64,000 bases of DNA. It comes from Telmatactis stephensoni. Its lineage: Eukaryota > Cnidaria > Anthozoa > Actiniaria > Isophelliidae. The notes under the pieces were generated by a model, which saw nothing but the letters and a program-made list of their open reading frames with translations, made no database searches and was not told the origin of the DNA. The number at the start of each line of letters is the position of its first letter. Position 1 is the stretch's first letter. Positions 30,219 through 41,912 of the stretch are shown here, piece after piece. Location of the stretch: contig JALIZF010001476.1 in NCBI GenBank assembly GCA_029948255.1, forward strand, positions 248,001-312,000, read 5' to 3'. Both the position numbers and the translations under genes were made by a program.

Positions 30219-30713
30219 TCATTGTCTTGTTTTGCTTCGGACGATCTTGTGGCTTTTAGATTTTTGGTGTATTTCAGGTTTTTCTGAGTCCGTTGAAGTG
30301 GCATTTTCACTGTGGTTTCTTGTGGTTGCTCTGTTGGGAGCGACGGTCATATCCACGGGGGGCAAAGGGGTATCCTGTGTCTCGTTGTTGGTAGTGTCTT
30401 TGTCACCGTTTTCTTCTTCTATTGTATTTGCTTCTTCCAATTGTTCCACAAAGGGATCATCAGGGATATCCTCTGCTTCAGATGCCCCGTTTTCTACTGT
30501 AGGTAGTATCTCAGGGCACTTGTAGGCCATGTGGCCTTTCTTGTTACATCGATGGCAGACAATGTCGGGGCTCTTATTAATAATTGGATTTGGTGTGTCC
30601 TTCCTCTTCACAGAAGGAACACACCAGTCTTTGGTTGTTGATTTCACAATAATCCTCATTGATCTTCAGGGCATAAGGGACACTTCCAGTTAAAATCATT
30701 ATTACGAGGCTAT
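30219..30713 (-). pseudogene. LINE ORF1 (zinc-knuckle) C-terminal half
   Basis: Reads SVPYALKINEDYCEINNQ, then CSFCEEEGH (broken knuckle), stop, then a good knuckle CHRCNKKGHMAYKC and an acidic/Thr-rich tail. It is the continuation of the ORF1 piece at 35099-35470: the two were separated by a LINE inserted at tcctgt. The tail runs into a (gacaag)n repeat at 30185-30225, next to the piggyBac end. Confidence 0.75.
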
Positions 30714-31160
30714 TCCTGTAATAACAACTTTATTCACTGAGGGCAGCACTAAATAGCGTACAACACTAGTAAACTTGTGGCCCTTGATCTAATAATATTC
30801 TAAATACATTTACAAAAAAATTCAAAAAATAAATAAAATGAAAAAAAAACACCCTAATATAGATATATTGATATATTAAAAACTACTTGTTTTAATAAAT
30901 AATAAAATGATAAATATTTGCTATGATTACTTATCTTGAAGGATATAATTACAGTAATTATAAATTACAGTTAAGAAATAAAAATGCGACAACAAGTTTT
31001 GTTCGTTCAGAAATTTTGGTGAAGAGTGCTTTTAAAAGATTTGATTGTAGGTTTTTTTTATGTTGACATCTAAATTGTTCCATTTTTTGATAGCTTTGAC
31101 GATAAAAGTTCTTTCTCTCAGTTTTTCTATTGTATCTTGGAGTGATAAAGTTAAGTCCAG

Positions 31161-31300
31161 GGCCCGGTTGTACAAAGGTTGGATAAAGTTATCCACCGGA
31201 AAAGAGTTATCCGCTGTATAGATTTTGTATAGATTTTATCTGCTGGATAAGGATTTATCTGCTGGATAGCGCTATATTCACCCTTCGTGCAACCGGCCCC
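31161..31300. mobile_element. MITE with ggcccggttgtac / gtgcaaccggcccc ends
   Basis: Imperfect TIRs and internal repeats of ggataa(a)..atccgctg make a hairpin-rich 140-bp element. It truncates the RT C-terminus of the host LINE (the ORF runs out inside it). ccag occurs at both borders as a possible target duplication. Confidence 0.75.
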
Positions 31301-34300
31301 AGAGGGAATCTAGTGTTCCTAGAGTGCAGTGATTTGTTTAGTTTTAGTGTTTCAATTAGACATTCTGGAACAGTTAATTGCAGCCTCTTGAATAATAATG
31401 AGCACATTGAAATATGAGTGTCCATGTAAAACGGCAGCCATTGTAGCTTGTTGAATAGAGGAACTGAAGGTACTCTAGGTTCAGCATTCAGTATTATACG
31501 TGCGGCTATTTTCTGTAGAGTTAGGAATCTTATCAAGCAATCCCTAGTAGATACTGTTTGCCAAATTGCACTGGCATAACTGAATAAAGGTTTTATCATT
31601 GCATTATAATAAAGGATTCTTTGCTTGAAGGGTAGACATCCTTTGATTTTGTTGAGTACATCAATTCTTCCAGAAATCTTCTTGTAAATTCTCTCTGCAT
31701 GATCTGAAAAAGAAAGTTTACTATCAATGTCTAATCCAAGCAATCTTACTGTGTTCACTATTTCGAGAGTATCACCATTCAAAATCACGATAGATAATTT
31801 ACTATGAGGTGCCTTCACTCCTAGGTGTTTACCAGTCACGACGAAATTGTTGTATCGTCTGCATAAAGGTCTATCTTGATGTTGGAGGACTGTATATGGA
31901 AAGGAAGATCATTAATGAATAAAATAAACAACAGCGGACCAAGAATGCTCCCTTGTGGTACTCAATGTGGAACATGAGAAAGATCAGATTCCTTGTCATT
32001 AATACGAGCAAATTGCTGTCTGTCAAATAGATAAGACTTGAACCATGCGGCAGACTTACTATTTAATCCATAAGCTTTCAGCTTTGACATCAGAATCATG
32101 TGATCTACCATGTCGAATGCCTTTTGATAGTCAATAAGAAGCAGACCACTTACATAATTTTTATTCAAGTTGAGTAGTAAATCATCAATCACTTTGATTA
32201 AAGCATACTCAGTTCCATGGTGCCTACAAAAACCAGATTGACGACATATAATAAATTGTTTTCACTTAGGTAAGCGTAAAGGTGATTGTGAACATGTCTC
32301 AAGAAATTTGGAGAGGATCAGTAGTACTGATATTGGGCGATAGTTGGTTTTTATCCTTACGATCTCCAGATTTATACATTTAAACAGTTTTCCAACGCTT
32401 TGGAAACTCAGATTTTTTTAATTGAGTAGTTCATTAATTTCATGATTGAAGGTGCAATTACAGGAGTGGCTAACTTCAGAATTCTTGCAATGAACTTATC
32501 CATCCCCATTGCTTTGTTTGGGTTCAAAGTTTGAAAACTGTTGAGTACATAACCAATAGGCATTCGAGGTATGGGAATAACAGTTTCTGGGTCTTTTCTG
32601 GAAAGTACAAAATGTTCCAGTTTTGAAATGTTGAAGGGTATCTTTAGTAATAAGCTTCTTAAATTATCAGCTATGGATGTAAAATGCGGATTGAATTCAT
32701 TTGCAGACAATTCTGTTGAAACATTGTCAGATTTCTTTTTTCCAGTACCTGTCAGTCAGTACCTTTGCAGATTTTATTGCATTTGAAGCTTTATTACAAG
32801 CTGTCTTGTAGCTATCCCAGTCAGCAGATAGTGATGAGAATCGTGCTTTCTTTAAAAGTGAATCTCTCCTTTGAATTAAGGTATCAGAGTACCCCAAAGT
32901 TTCTCAAAAGGGTCGATTTTTTTACATTTTCTGATAGAATACACAATAAGCTATGATTTAGTGAAAAAATTATTTCACTAACGAGTTATAAGCGAAAAAC
33001 TTTTTTCCATCTTAATCCCTGTCAATTATCTGTTGACATCAATTGTCAATTGATTTGTCATCAAGAGAGTTTGTCGGTGAAGAATATATTTGTCTAACTA
33101 TCGAAACCTTTGTAAAAAGATTATTCAACAAGACCCAAAGTTCAATGGGATCAAATTGCCTTGACTTCCCGCCATCTGTGTGGGAAACATAACAAGATTT
33201 TGGTTGCCCTTTACAGCAGTCATCGGGCAAGATTATGAGGTGTTTTAATCCCCTTGTATCAACAAACCCACTTCTTGGCTCCAAAACCATTTATTTTGAG
33301 TTCCCGGTGAAAGGGATTTTAATAGATTCATCAGAAATTTGGCAGAGGTTGTCTTTGATAGTTGTTTTTTAAAAGTGTGTCTCCGATTTTTGATTTTTTG
33401 CTCCATTCCAAAGTTATCGTCTGTTTTGTATTGGATACAGCTATCTTAGCCGTGTTGTAACTTTAGGAATGTATAACAGAACAACGGGGCAACTAATCAA
33501 AAATCTGAGACACTTTTGACAAGTGATATCTCATGATCTCAGCAAGATAGTGAACATTGTTTTTGGATCAATATTGATTGACCGATAGTTTCTACATTCA
33601 TTCAGCTTTCTAAAAATGTATACTTTAATGGGGTTTAGACTAAAAGTTTTGGCGCAATATAGAGTTGAACGCACACCGGTTGCTAGGGGTACCCTGATAC
33701 CTTAAGTCTAGAACTTTTTTAGTCATCCAAGGCGATGGTTTTTCACGTGCAACTCTTTTCTCTCTCCAAGGACAATGGCTTTCAAGCACTTCATTAAACA
33801 TTTGTTCCCAGGCTCTAATGAGAATGCGTTGTCCCATGGGGTCATTTTTACAGTGTCTAAGAAGTGTGACTCATCAAAGTCTTTCATTTTACGGTATGTG
33901 ATTTTACGTGGAGGTACATGTGCACAGTTCTTTTTTGTGTACGATCAGACCGCAAATACAGGCAAGTACCAAGTAAGACAATGCAAAGTCTCTGACATCA
34001 ACGTAATGAATCCTCTCGGGACGATTTGTGAAAATGTGATCAATGCAAGTTTTGCTAAATGGCCTTGTTACCTGGGTGACCAGCTGCTTAAAATTCATAC
34101 TTGTAAGGGCATGAACCAGGCAATGGTTTTTCAAAGTTGAAGTCGCAAGATAATTTATGTTCAAATCTCCCAGTACAATCATTTCAAGATTTAACATATA
34201 CGCACTTTCAATGTGTTTTTCCGAGGCAATATCTTCCTCTTTACAGTATGAAGGTGGGCGATACACACCAGCAAATAGAATTGGGCAATTAGATTTAAAA

Positions 34301-34920
34301 GGATAAACTTCCATCTAAATTGATTTGATGTTCTCGTCCTCAAGGTCTGTCCTTCTTTGGTGTATTAATTCCTTGTTTACGCACATCAAAACTCTTTTTT
34401 TCTTGTTAGCCTTGCAGTCTTGACGATACATAGTAAATCGAATATAGTATAAAGTGAATCAGGACATGAAGGCTTCAAAGCAGATTCATTGATGGAGAGG
34501 ATATCAATTTGTGGGCGATTGTCCTTGTCCAGCATAAACAATTTAAGTTGTTCAAATTTAGTCATTGTGAGATAGTCGATGTTCCAACTTCCAAAACGGA
34601 CACCATTGTCCCCAAGACCAAGATTAAAATATGCAGAAAGTTCGGTCTGTTGAACATCTGATAAAGATGAATCAAAAGAGAGACTCGAATCATTCGAAGT
34701 CTTGGACTGAGAATCGCCGTCATCCATGTCTGAATGTTAATCGAAACGATGAATTTGATTCATTTGACATGCCATTCACGTAAGGATCTGGATTAAGCAA
34801 TACATCACCACTCAGAAGTACAAGTGAAGTACAAATTCCAGCTTTTGTCATATAAATGCTGGCTTTTAGTTTCAAACATGGCGGCAATGTAGGACCAGTA
34901 GTAGATTTTTCGAAGTCCAC
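31255..34920 (-). pseudogene. Decayed endonuclease-RT ORF of the CR1/L2-like LINE
   Basis: Pieces in order on the minus strand: leader LSGDVLLNPDPYVNG (34780-34850); endonuclease start GVRFGSWNIDYLTMTKFEQL (34560-34620) and ILSINESALKPS; IVLGDLNINYLATS and RPFSKTCIDHIF (33904-34314); linker CPWREKRVAREKPSPWMT (33730-33790); after the TTAA element, the linker resumes; RT MSANEFNPHFTSIA (32650-32710); LIDYQKAFDMVDH (32100-32160); YADDTTIS in another frame (~31860); C-terminal RT 31300-31839 with AARIILNAEPRVPS. More than six frame breaks. Confidence 0.8.
32880..33701. mobile_element. TTAA-flanked non-autonomous element inside the LINE
   Basis: TTAA at 32876-32879 and 33702-33705; TIRs GGTATCAGAGTACCCC / GGGGTACCCTGATACC differ at one base. 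If the element and one TTAA are left out, the LINE reading frame runs on from MTKKVLDL to IQRRDSLLKK, which proves the borders. No transposase inside. Confidence 0.9.
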
Positions 34921-35098
34921 AATTACGTGTAGGAAAGGCTTTAAAGTCCAGCTTTAGTGCCAAAAACAAACATTTTTGGTTTGGTAACAACTTCTTAGTG
35001 TTTTAACAGACTTTAAACTAGAGAGTAAGACTACTAGTAAAATATAGCGAGAGCTCACATAGAGCACCCTCTTCGCCATGCTTCACTTCACCTCCTGT

Positions 35099-35470
35099 TT
35101 TCCAGCCCAGCAAGGTCATGGTCACGCTTGTATTTAAACCTGATGACTTTGGACTTCACTTCGCTGTATTTCTCTAGAGTTTTAAGAAGTAAGTTGTCTT
35201 TGACATACGCTTTCAATCCTATGATGGAAACAGCTGTGTAGTAGCCATGTGGCGGATGGCAGAATATGTGTGCAGATTCAATGTCGAAGCCTTCAATGAC
35301 GGCCTCGCATTGCTCTTTGTTTTCAAATTCGATAAGGTACGAGGTATCGTGTAGCTCCTGAATGACTTTCAGGCATGCAGAATCTAGTGAACTCTAAAGG
35401 CACTCTTGATTTCCTTTAACATTAAGTTCTTCGGTGTTTGAAACACTGCCGTACGTGGCCTCCTGTCATC
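35099..35470 (-). pseudogene. LINE ORF1 N-terminal half
   Basis: Reads LKVIQELHDTSYLIEFENKE, HPPHGYYTAVSIIGLKAYV, LKTLEKYSEVKSKVIRFKYK and RDHDLAGLEN, an RRM-like fold typical of L1/Tx1-group ORF1. One in-frame stop near 35395. It is cut at 35098 by the inserted LINE and resumes at 30713. Confidence 0.72.
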
Positions 35471-35620
35471 CATGTATGACACCATGAGGGCGGAAGGTCA
35501 CTCACAAACTTTGGTTAGTTTGGCAAAAACCGAAACCTTAATCTTTCTGTCTTTATGAAGTGGTAATAGACTTTTCCAGAGTCAAAGACTGCGGATGGCG
35601 AGGATATTTAAGGATTAGCC

Positions 35621-36324
35621 TCAGAGCACCACGTTTTTTCCTGGTGGTATGGCCGTAGACTCAAAACAGTCTACTAAATTACTTACAAGTGGAGTGCTTT
35701 TTCCTGGACCGCTTGAGTTTGAGCTTTGATTTTGCCAATCAGTCCAAAAATATTCGATTTTGGTGTTGAAAACTTCGTCCTTTAGGAGTGCTGTGTTAAA
35801 TTTCCATGGCACCCAAACATGAGGCACAATGCCATAATTAAGTTGTGGTCTGGAGCCATTGGGAAAGGCTTGATGTCGGTGTCTCTCTAAATCAATGTAG
35901 AATCGGTCTATTCTGCTTCGCGTTCCATTAGTTGAATGGAACGTGTAGCCTTTGGAATTTGGGTGAAACATGCGATAAATGTCTGATAATCCAAGTGTTT
36001 GCATAACATCACGCAAACACTTTGTAGAAGAGTCAGGATAATTTCTTATGGGGACAGCATAGAGATAGTTGTCTACAAAACAGTTGAAATCCTCTCCTCT
36101 CTGTTAGAATACATATTGAACAGGCATTTTCCTCCCCAATCTCTCGACCAGAGATCAATGTCAGCATCAACTCCGTGTATCTCCTCAAGGAAGAAAATAC
36201 CTCCCTTCGATCTTCTGAGGGCAGCAAACAGGGTTTGGCGAGAAAGATTGTCTCACAGGCCACATACGTTTAAACTAAATACATGAAGTTGGGTGACATT
36301 AATCACTGGTTTTTGAGGCCCCAT
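35621..36324 (-). pseudogene. Tx1/L1-like LINE endonuclease (ORF2 N-terminus), decayed
   Basis: From the ATG at 36324: VTQLHVFSLNVCGL, stop, DNLSRQTLFAALRRSKGG, IFFLEEIHGVDADIDLWSRD (endonuclease Glu motif), shift, then LGLSDIYRMFHPNSKGYTFH, SRIDRFYIDL, WKFNTALLKDEVF. No RT follows, so the copy is 3'-truncated or rearranged against the next ORF1 piece. Confidence 0.75.
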
Positions 36325-36439
36325 AACGAAGGATTAAATAAATTTACTACTCTTATGCATTTTTGATTTTGTTGTTGTTTGTTTTTGGCTTGTTTTTAAC
36401 TGGCGTCTAGGGAGCCAGTTTAACTGGTCATTTTTCTAG

Positions 36440-36920
36440 TTTGTTGTCAAGGACTACATCGGTCTTTGATGGTTCTACGGCCTCTGTTGTTGGTGGGGCG
36501 TCATTGTTAGGGTTTCCCTCTGGGGTCGTATGGGTTGTCTTTAGTCATAGGTTCCTCCTCTTGGTCGGAATCTTGGTCAGTTTCATCGTCTGATTCTTCA
36601 GAAACTCAATTCAGAGAAGGGCAGAGTGTCGGGGTCTGCCTCGGTTGTTTCCTCGGGTTGTTCGCAAAGTGCTTCAGTTATGACTTCGGATGCTTCCGGT
36701 GGTTGGTCTGGGTTCTTGTCATCTTCAGTGGGTACCACATAGGGTCTTTCAACTTTTTTTGGCAAGCTTCACCGCAGGTCTGTATTAGGCCACGGTGCCA
36801 GAGTTTGGCTCTATAGCCGACAATGTACATGAAAGAGGGAATCCTGGAGCGGATTTCTACGACAGCATTCCTGTCTCAATTGTGGTACCTTCATATAATT
36901 GGCGTTTGACTTCAATAACT
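36440..36920 (-). pseudogene. LINE ORF1 C-terminal relic
   Basis: On the minus strand, RQLYEGTTIETG, then VVEIRSRIPSFMYIVGYRAK, LWHRGLIQTCGEACQ: the SFxxIxGYRAxxWxRG...C pattern just before the zinc knuckles of Tx1-type ORF1, followed by a Ser/Asp-rich tail. Several frame breaks. It immediately precedes the endonuclease relic, giving normal ORF1-ORF2 order. Confidence 0.6.
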
Positions 36921-37265
36921 CCTCAGCTGTTCTAAGGCACGGTTCTCAGTTTACTTTGTTGAAATTACTAAATAATTGAAAAAGAATGGAACTTTTACTC
37001 TAATGGATGTGGACAAAACTTCACATATAAAATGAACGAAATGTACTGAATTGCATTGAACGATTTTTGGGCGACAGTTTTGAAGCTCTGATTGAATAAC
37101 CCAAGTCAGTTCTCAAGTATGATTGAAAACAATCTTAGAAGAGGCCAGAGACGGATTATGAAGTAAATTGGAGATATGGCACATGCTCAAAAAACTATTT
37201 AAATCTTGGTCCTAAATCTCTCTGTCAAAATTATGCTTTCTTCACAAATATGTTTTTCAATTTTT
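36921..37265. other. Unassigned sequence
   Basis: No ORF or repeat structure noted up to the MITE. Confidence 0.4.
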
Positions 37266-37561
37266 GTGGTTATTGGCTGTAAGCCATAACCACTATGTCA
37301 TCGAGTGTGTAAGTCAGTCAGTTACTTTCCGTGAAGCGTTCGGCTTTTACGAACTGAGAACGGAAATATGTCGTATGACGTAAGAGGGGCCAGGGGTGGT
37401 AATGGAAGGGACTGATACAGTATATGACTGGTTCAAATACTAAGACCAGTTATGTACTGAGAATGCAAATGTAAAAGTTAGGCCATAACTCTAAAATTCT
37501 ATGATAGTAAACATGGTGATGATTGTGAATACTATAATTATGTTTGACTACCAATAACCAC
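37266..37561. mobile_element. Hairpin-headed MITE, 296 bp
   Basis: Starts with gtggttattggct-gta-agccataaccac (a hairpin with one bulge) after a T5 run and ends with ccaataaccac, the complement of its own first 11 bp. The post-hairpin sequence tatgtcatcgagtgtg resembles that at 39376. A second small hairpin (gccct-tataga-gggc) follows the right end. Confidence 0.65.
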
Positions 37562-37986
37562 ATGCCCTTATAGAGGGCTTTTATTTGATTTAGTTAAGAA
37601 CAAGCTAATGACTTTGAGTAATCAAGACACTTATCCTCACTTGGTTTCTGATGCTAAAAGACTGGCAGTTAGGTTTTTAATTAAGAACGAGGCAAGTTAT
37701 AAGTCATGGTTTTTCCTGTGTAATTTTTTTTCCCTCACTAAGGGCTTTTGAAAAAATGTAAAATTAGACAAATCGATTTTTCGACTCTGGCCGCTCAGTT
37801 TTCGATACATAGAAAAATTTAAAGAGTTCTTTTAACTTTTCGTCATTCTTGGTGGTTAACAGAGTTGTTATCTTGGATTTTGCATTCATCATCTGCTTTA
37901 TTCAGTGGCGACCTTTTGTTTTTCTTGTTGTAGTCCTGTTTTTGGAACTTCATTGCAGAAATTGGCTGCACTTCTCTCATTTTCAT

Positions 37987-38301
37987 TCACAAGGCTTTGA
38001 AGTGCATGAAATTTCTGACAGATAATTTCATATTTTTCTTGCAAACAGAATCAAGGTAAGATAGAGTTGCACAAGCATGATTACACCTCCCATCCACACC
38101 TGTTTGGCACCCACATTTAGCTGACAAAACAAAGCCAAATGATGAGAGCTTAATGTAGCAGTATGGGCCATCTTTTTCTTCATTGAAGGCAAAACGTGAC
38201 TCTTGATATAATGTTTTGAATCCTTCCATACATGGTTTGGCATAAAAATTGTAGCCTTTCACTAGGGGCTTAGCAGTTGAAAGTTGTCTTTTAAATTCCA
38301 T
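37987..38301 (-). pseudogene. SWIM zinc-finger protein fragment
   Basis: 105 residues with AKCGCQTGVDGRCNHACATL, i.e. CxC-x(6)-CxH, the SWIM signature. In invertebrate genomes this layout often precedes a YqaJ-type nuclease domain, which is not found here. The upstream end fuses directly with LINE RT sequence (the shared bases read ...MAAWNLKDN in the LINE frame), so it is a fragment captured at a LINE border. Function is not inferred beyond zinc and nucleic-acid/protein binding. Confidence 0.6.
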
Positions 38302-39348
38302 GCTGCCATGGGTGAGAGATGAGAACTAAGACGACAAGCAAGGGATTCTGCGACCAAAACAGAGAGAGGCGGAGAGAGGACAGCCTTGTCTGACCCCTCT
38401 TGAGAGTGTAAATGGCTCTGAAAGAAAACATTAACAAGAACAGTGACCATGGGGAGGGTATAAAAGAGATGTATCCACAACAAGAAGGAATCTCCAAAGC
38501 CCATTTCGATAATGCACACTTATCATGAACTTCCAGTCAATGAGATCAAAAGCTTTTTCTTGGTCAATGGATAGAATCGCCAATGGTTGATCTCTGAGTT
38601 CAGAGAAAAGGAAAGAAAGAGACGCACCTTTTCACTAATAAATCTACCTGGGGAGATTACATGCCCCATCACATTACGCAGACACAGGACAATAGCCCTT
38701 GAAGAGATCTTGTAGTCTACTGAAAGTAACAAGATAGGGGACCAATTTTTACAGAGAAATTGAGGGCCTTTCTTATGAGATAGAGAGATGACACCAAGTC
38801 TCTGGGAAAAAGATAGAAAACCAGTACGGAAAGAGAAATTAAGAGTGTCTGTGAGGTCCTCACCTATGATGTCTCGGAAAGTAACACAGAATTCTTTTTA
38901 AAGACCATCTAGACCTTGGGTCTTATTATTTTTCCTCTCAGAGCAGCAAAGCATTCTTCAACAGGAAGGAGGTCTTTACAGGAAGATATTTGATCCACAG
39001 AGAGAAAGGAGTCAATAGAATCAAGAAAAAAGTCCTGAGCGCTTGGGTCTAGGTCCTCTGCAGAAAAGAGATTTTTATAAAAAGATTTCCAAACGTTGAG
39101 AAGGTCATCAGTATTCAATAAATTAATGAGGTGGTTAGCCACATTTTGTTTCTCCAAATGAAAAAAGAAAGAAGAAGAGGATTCACCATGTTCAATCCAA
39201 TGAGCTCTCGCATTACGATGGTCATGAGCTGCAAGATCTACAAGTACTGTATTATACCCATGTAATACAGATGCATAACCTTGCTCAATAACGGATTTAA
39301 GAAATGAAGTACGTTGGCAAAGAGCAACATGATCATGGTTAGCTTTTT
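38302..39348 (-). pseudogene. Tx1/L1-like LINE RT fragment (continuation of the 43.3-45.3 kb copy)
   Basis: On the minus strand: QKANHDHVALCQRTSFLKSV, linker DLLNVWKSFYKNLFS, LLPVEECFAALRGK (equivalent of AECFxALKGM), LLSVDYKISSRAIVLCLRNV, KAFD in another frame, MGFGDSFLLWIHLFYT, then RGxRQ-type motif in a shifted frame. It stops at ~38302. Its upstream part is missing between 39349 and ~43315, where two-gene-transposon DNA sits. Confidence 0.72.
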
Positions 39349-39375
39349 GTATCTACTGCAGAATGCAGTAGATAC
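39349..39375. repeat. Perfect 12-bp stem, 3-nt loop hairpin at a LINE break
   Basis: gtatctactgca-gaa-tgcagtagatac; the T5 before it belongs to LINE codons for Gln-Lys, so the hairpin marks the insertion border. It is followed by tatgtcattgtgttg. Confidence 0.85.
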
Positions 39376-39859
39376 TATGTCATTGTGTTGAAAATGGTTA
39401 TACTTCATGCTTCACTCAAATGATGAGATCACGGTATATTGGTATTCACCAGAACATGTATGAGTTCTGACACGAAGTTCTATGTCTGTTAACAATAGAA
39501 ATGTGTTAACAATAGAAAAATCGGAATATTTTCGGAAAATACGCAGAACAAACAAGTAAAGACAAAATTGTATGAATAGACTGAATGTCTTTCGGAAACA
39601 ATCTAACAATATTCTGACAAGTATTCTGACAAGTTTTATGACAAGCATGAAGTGGGCACGAAGTTCCATATGACTGACGACTGTTGACGAGCCGTTTGAC
39701 AGGAATTCAAGCCTATTAAAAATTTGTTGGTAAGTGATGGTTTTAACTATGTTTTAAGCCAATTGATAAGGCTCGGCTTTAATAGAATGTGTCAAGTATG
39801 TTCTTATGGAGAATTTTCAAATCATTATTAAATTTTGAGGTCGTTTTTGAGTATAAGTA

Positions 39860-39968
39860 CTACGGATTTCATCGATGTGTGGCACGCGTGAAAAAATTCA
39901 CCATTAATTGGCTGTCAGACGTCTGTGACTCTGCCCACTTGAGCATGTCTTTTTGCCTACATTCCTTT
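39860..39968 (+). repeat. Left terminal inverted repeat of the two-gene transposon
   Basis: Shares with the right copy the blocks atcgatgtgtggcac, gtctgtgact, gcccacttg, gcatgtctttttgcctacat. It probably holds the transposase promoter and transposase-binding sites. Confidence 0.88.
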
Positions 39969-39983
39969 CTCCTGCAATCTACA

Positions 39984-41060
39984 ATGGAAGTTAGTAAATG
40001 CGGACGCGTTTTTGGTAAAGGAAAATCTCTGAGCAATGATTTGTGAACTGTCCTTGTAGACGAGATCGTCGAGAATGGTGGCGACATGATAACGGGTTTT
40101 TTTTCAGGGAATTTCGCAGCCATTGCAAGAAAATTGAATTTAAAGAGAGATACTGTGGTTAAGGTTTGGAAAAAATTTTGTTCGACCGACAAACACGAGC
40201 AACCACAGACCAAAGCAAGTGGCGTAAAGTCTCTTCAAACTGATGATCTTGAATTAATTGAACTGTTAAAAACAGATAAACCTTCATTGACTTTAGGTGA
40301 ATTATTAAAAGAGATCAGTGAGTACTGTTATATTCCAGGTGACACAAACGAAGTAACTGTAAATCGTGCTGTTAGAAAATGGATGCACGAAGGACAGTGG
40401 TCAAGAAAGAGAATGGTTCGCCCCGCTGCAGAGAAATTTACTCCTGCTAATATAGCTTACTGTCAAGCTTATGTGAACTATATTTCAACTATAGATCTAT
40501 ACAGATTAAAATTCTTTGACGAAACAGGACTTAAACTCCCTAACGTTGCAAACCCTAGCTACGGACATTCACTGATTGACAACACACTGTGTTGAAATTT
40601 TCCGAAATGTTCAGTCTCCAAATATCACACTGAATGTCCTATGTGGCTTGGAGGACATCATGTATGCTAATACAGTCAGAGGAGCTACAGACACTCTGAC
40701 ATTCTTACAATTTTTTCACGAAGCGTCACAAAACTGTCAGCCGGACGGGCGACCAATTTTAGAGTACGGTGATCATATAATTATGGATAATTGCGCTACA
40801 CATCGCTTTCAAGGTGGCCAGATTCTTGGTGAATGGCTAGATGACATCGGCTGTGTTCTGATTTATCTTCCAACGTGCTCGCCAACCTTAATCCTATTGA
40901 ACTGGCGTTCAATAAACTAAAAACAATTTTGCACAGAGTAGAATATTGTGATCTTCTTTGAGATAATTTACATGCAGCTGTATTTGAAGCTCTCAAACAG
41001 TTCAACGCAAATGACATGAGGGACTTCTATGAAAATGTAAATTATATTCAGTTTTGCTGA
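39984..41060 (+). pseudogene. IS630/Tc1-like DDE transposase, degenerate
   Basis: Catalyses cut-and-paste at TA. ATG at 39984; an in-frame TGA follows after 20 codons (40044-40046), then DEIVENGGDMITGFFSGNF and the HTH AAIARKLNLKRDTVVKVW, an HTH-linker region (AVRKWMHEGQWSRKRM), DDE first Asp in KFFDETGLKLPN, frameshift at 40560-40595, then SPNITLNVLCGLEDIMYANT, second Asp in HIIMDNCATHRF, frameshift near 40885 before NPIELAFNKLK with the Glu, a TGA near 40960, and the end NYIQFC. Overall ~358 residues as for the family; four lesions. Confidence 0.87.
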
Positions 41061-41912
41061 TTGATTTAATAACTAGTTTTACTACCATTTGCATTTTACG
41101 TAAACATTTTAATGGGGAACTTGTAAATTTCCCACGAACACAAACCTAATTATAGATCCTCCAAAAGCTGTCATTTTGCTTGTGAAAACAACAGTACGCT
41201 AAACGTCGCCCGCCGCAACGTGCCTCGTTAGAAACTCGCAAAAGTTAGTATTGATGTTCTTTCTTTACATATTTTTATATAATCATGTGTCAGTTTGAAT
41301 GATAACATTTAGTAAAATGCATACAAACAAAAAATGTTGGGTTAATTGTTTTTTTTTGATCAGCGATACTTACATAAAAGGCTGCACGTGGATTGTTTAA
41401 TATTCATTGTAGGCCCCTCATTTTATGTAATTATTTACTTGTAAATAAAAAATAATAAAAAGATTGTATGTGTTTTGAATGCAGGGGTACTCGATAGTTG
41501 TAAATGATGGATTAAAACCGTTTTTCCTTTGCACCGCAATTTACGCGTTGACTGGACGGCTATGATATCAAATCAAGATTTCAAGTTTTTTTTAAATTTC
41601 AACACAGGAAAAGGATTACAAGAATTCCTATAAGCTACTAATGGATAACAGGAACATGCTAAGATTGTAGGATGAAGCTACATATAATATCAACGGCATG
41701 ATAAAAGGCAAACTAACTGTTTCTTCATTCTCTAACAGATAACAACATGTCATAAGTTGATTGCAAAACGTACAAATCTTTTGTAACATTGAATATGCAT
41801 GAAATATTGTCATATTTTATTCGCTCAAAAATGCGGCGGCTTCAAAAAGGAGATTTAGACCTTCGCTACTTGGAACTGAAGATGTGTGATTAGTCGAGGA
41901 TTGAGTACTATC
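41061..41912. other. Interior spacer between convergent transposon genes
   Basis: AT-rich; AATAAA at 40910 and aataaaaaataataaaaag near 41445 could terminate the transposase transcript. No ORF of note. Confidence 0.5.

Larger units (their letters stand above)
30720..35092 (-). mobile_element. CR1/L2-like LINE, near full length, with 6-bp target duplication
   Basis: tcctgt at 30714-30719 and 35093-35098 flanks the element; the 3' end on the minus strand is AATAAAGTTGTTATT. It interrupted another LINE's ORF1 exactly between GLEN and the next residues. It holds two later insertions, at 31161-31300 and 32880-33701. At 4.4 kb minus insertions it is a decayed single-ORF2 element. Confidence 0.85.

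Noticed and set aside
35999..36816. Plus-strand ORFs over the LINE endonuclease relic
   Set aside because: Antisense shadows; the minus strand has recognisable endonuclease and ORF1 motifs.
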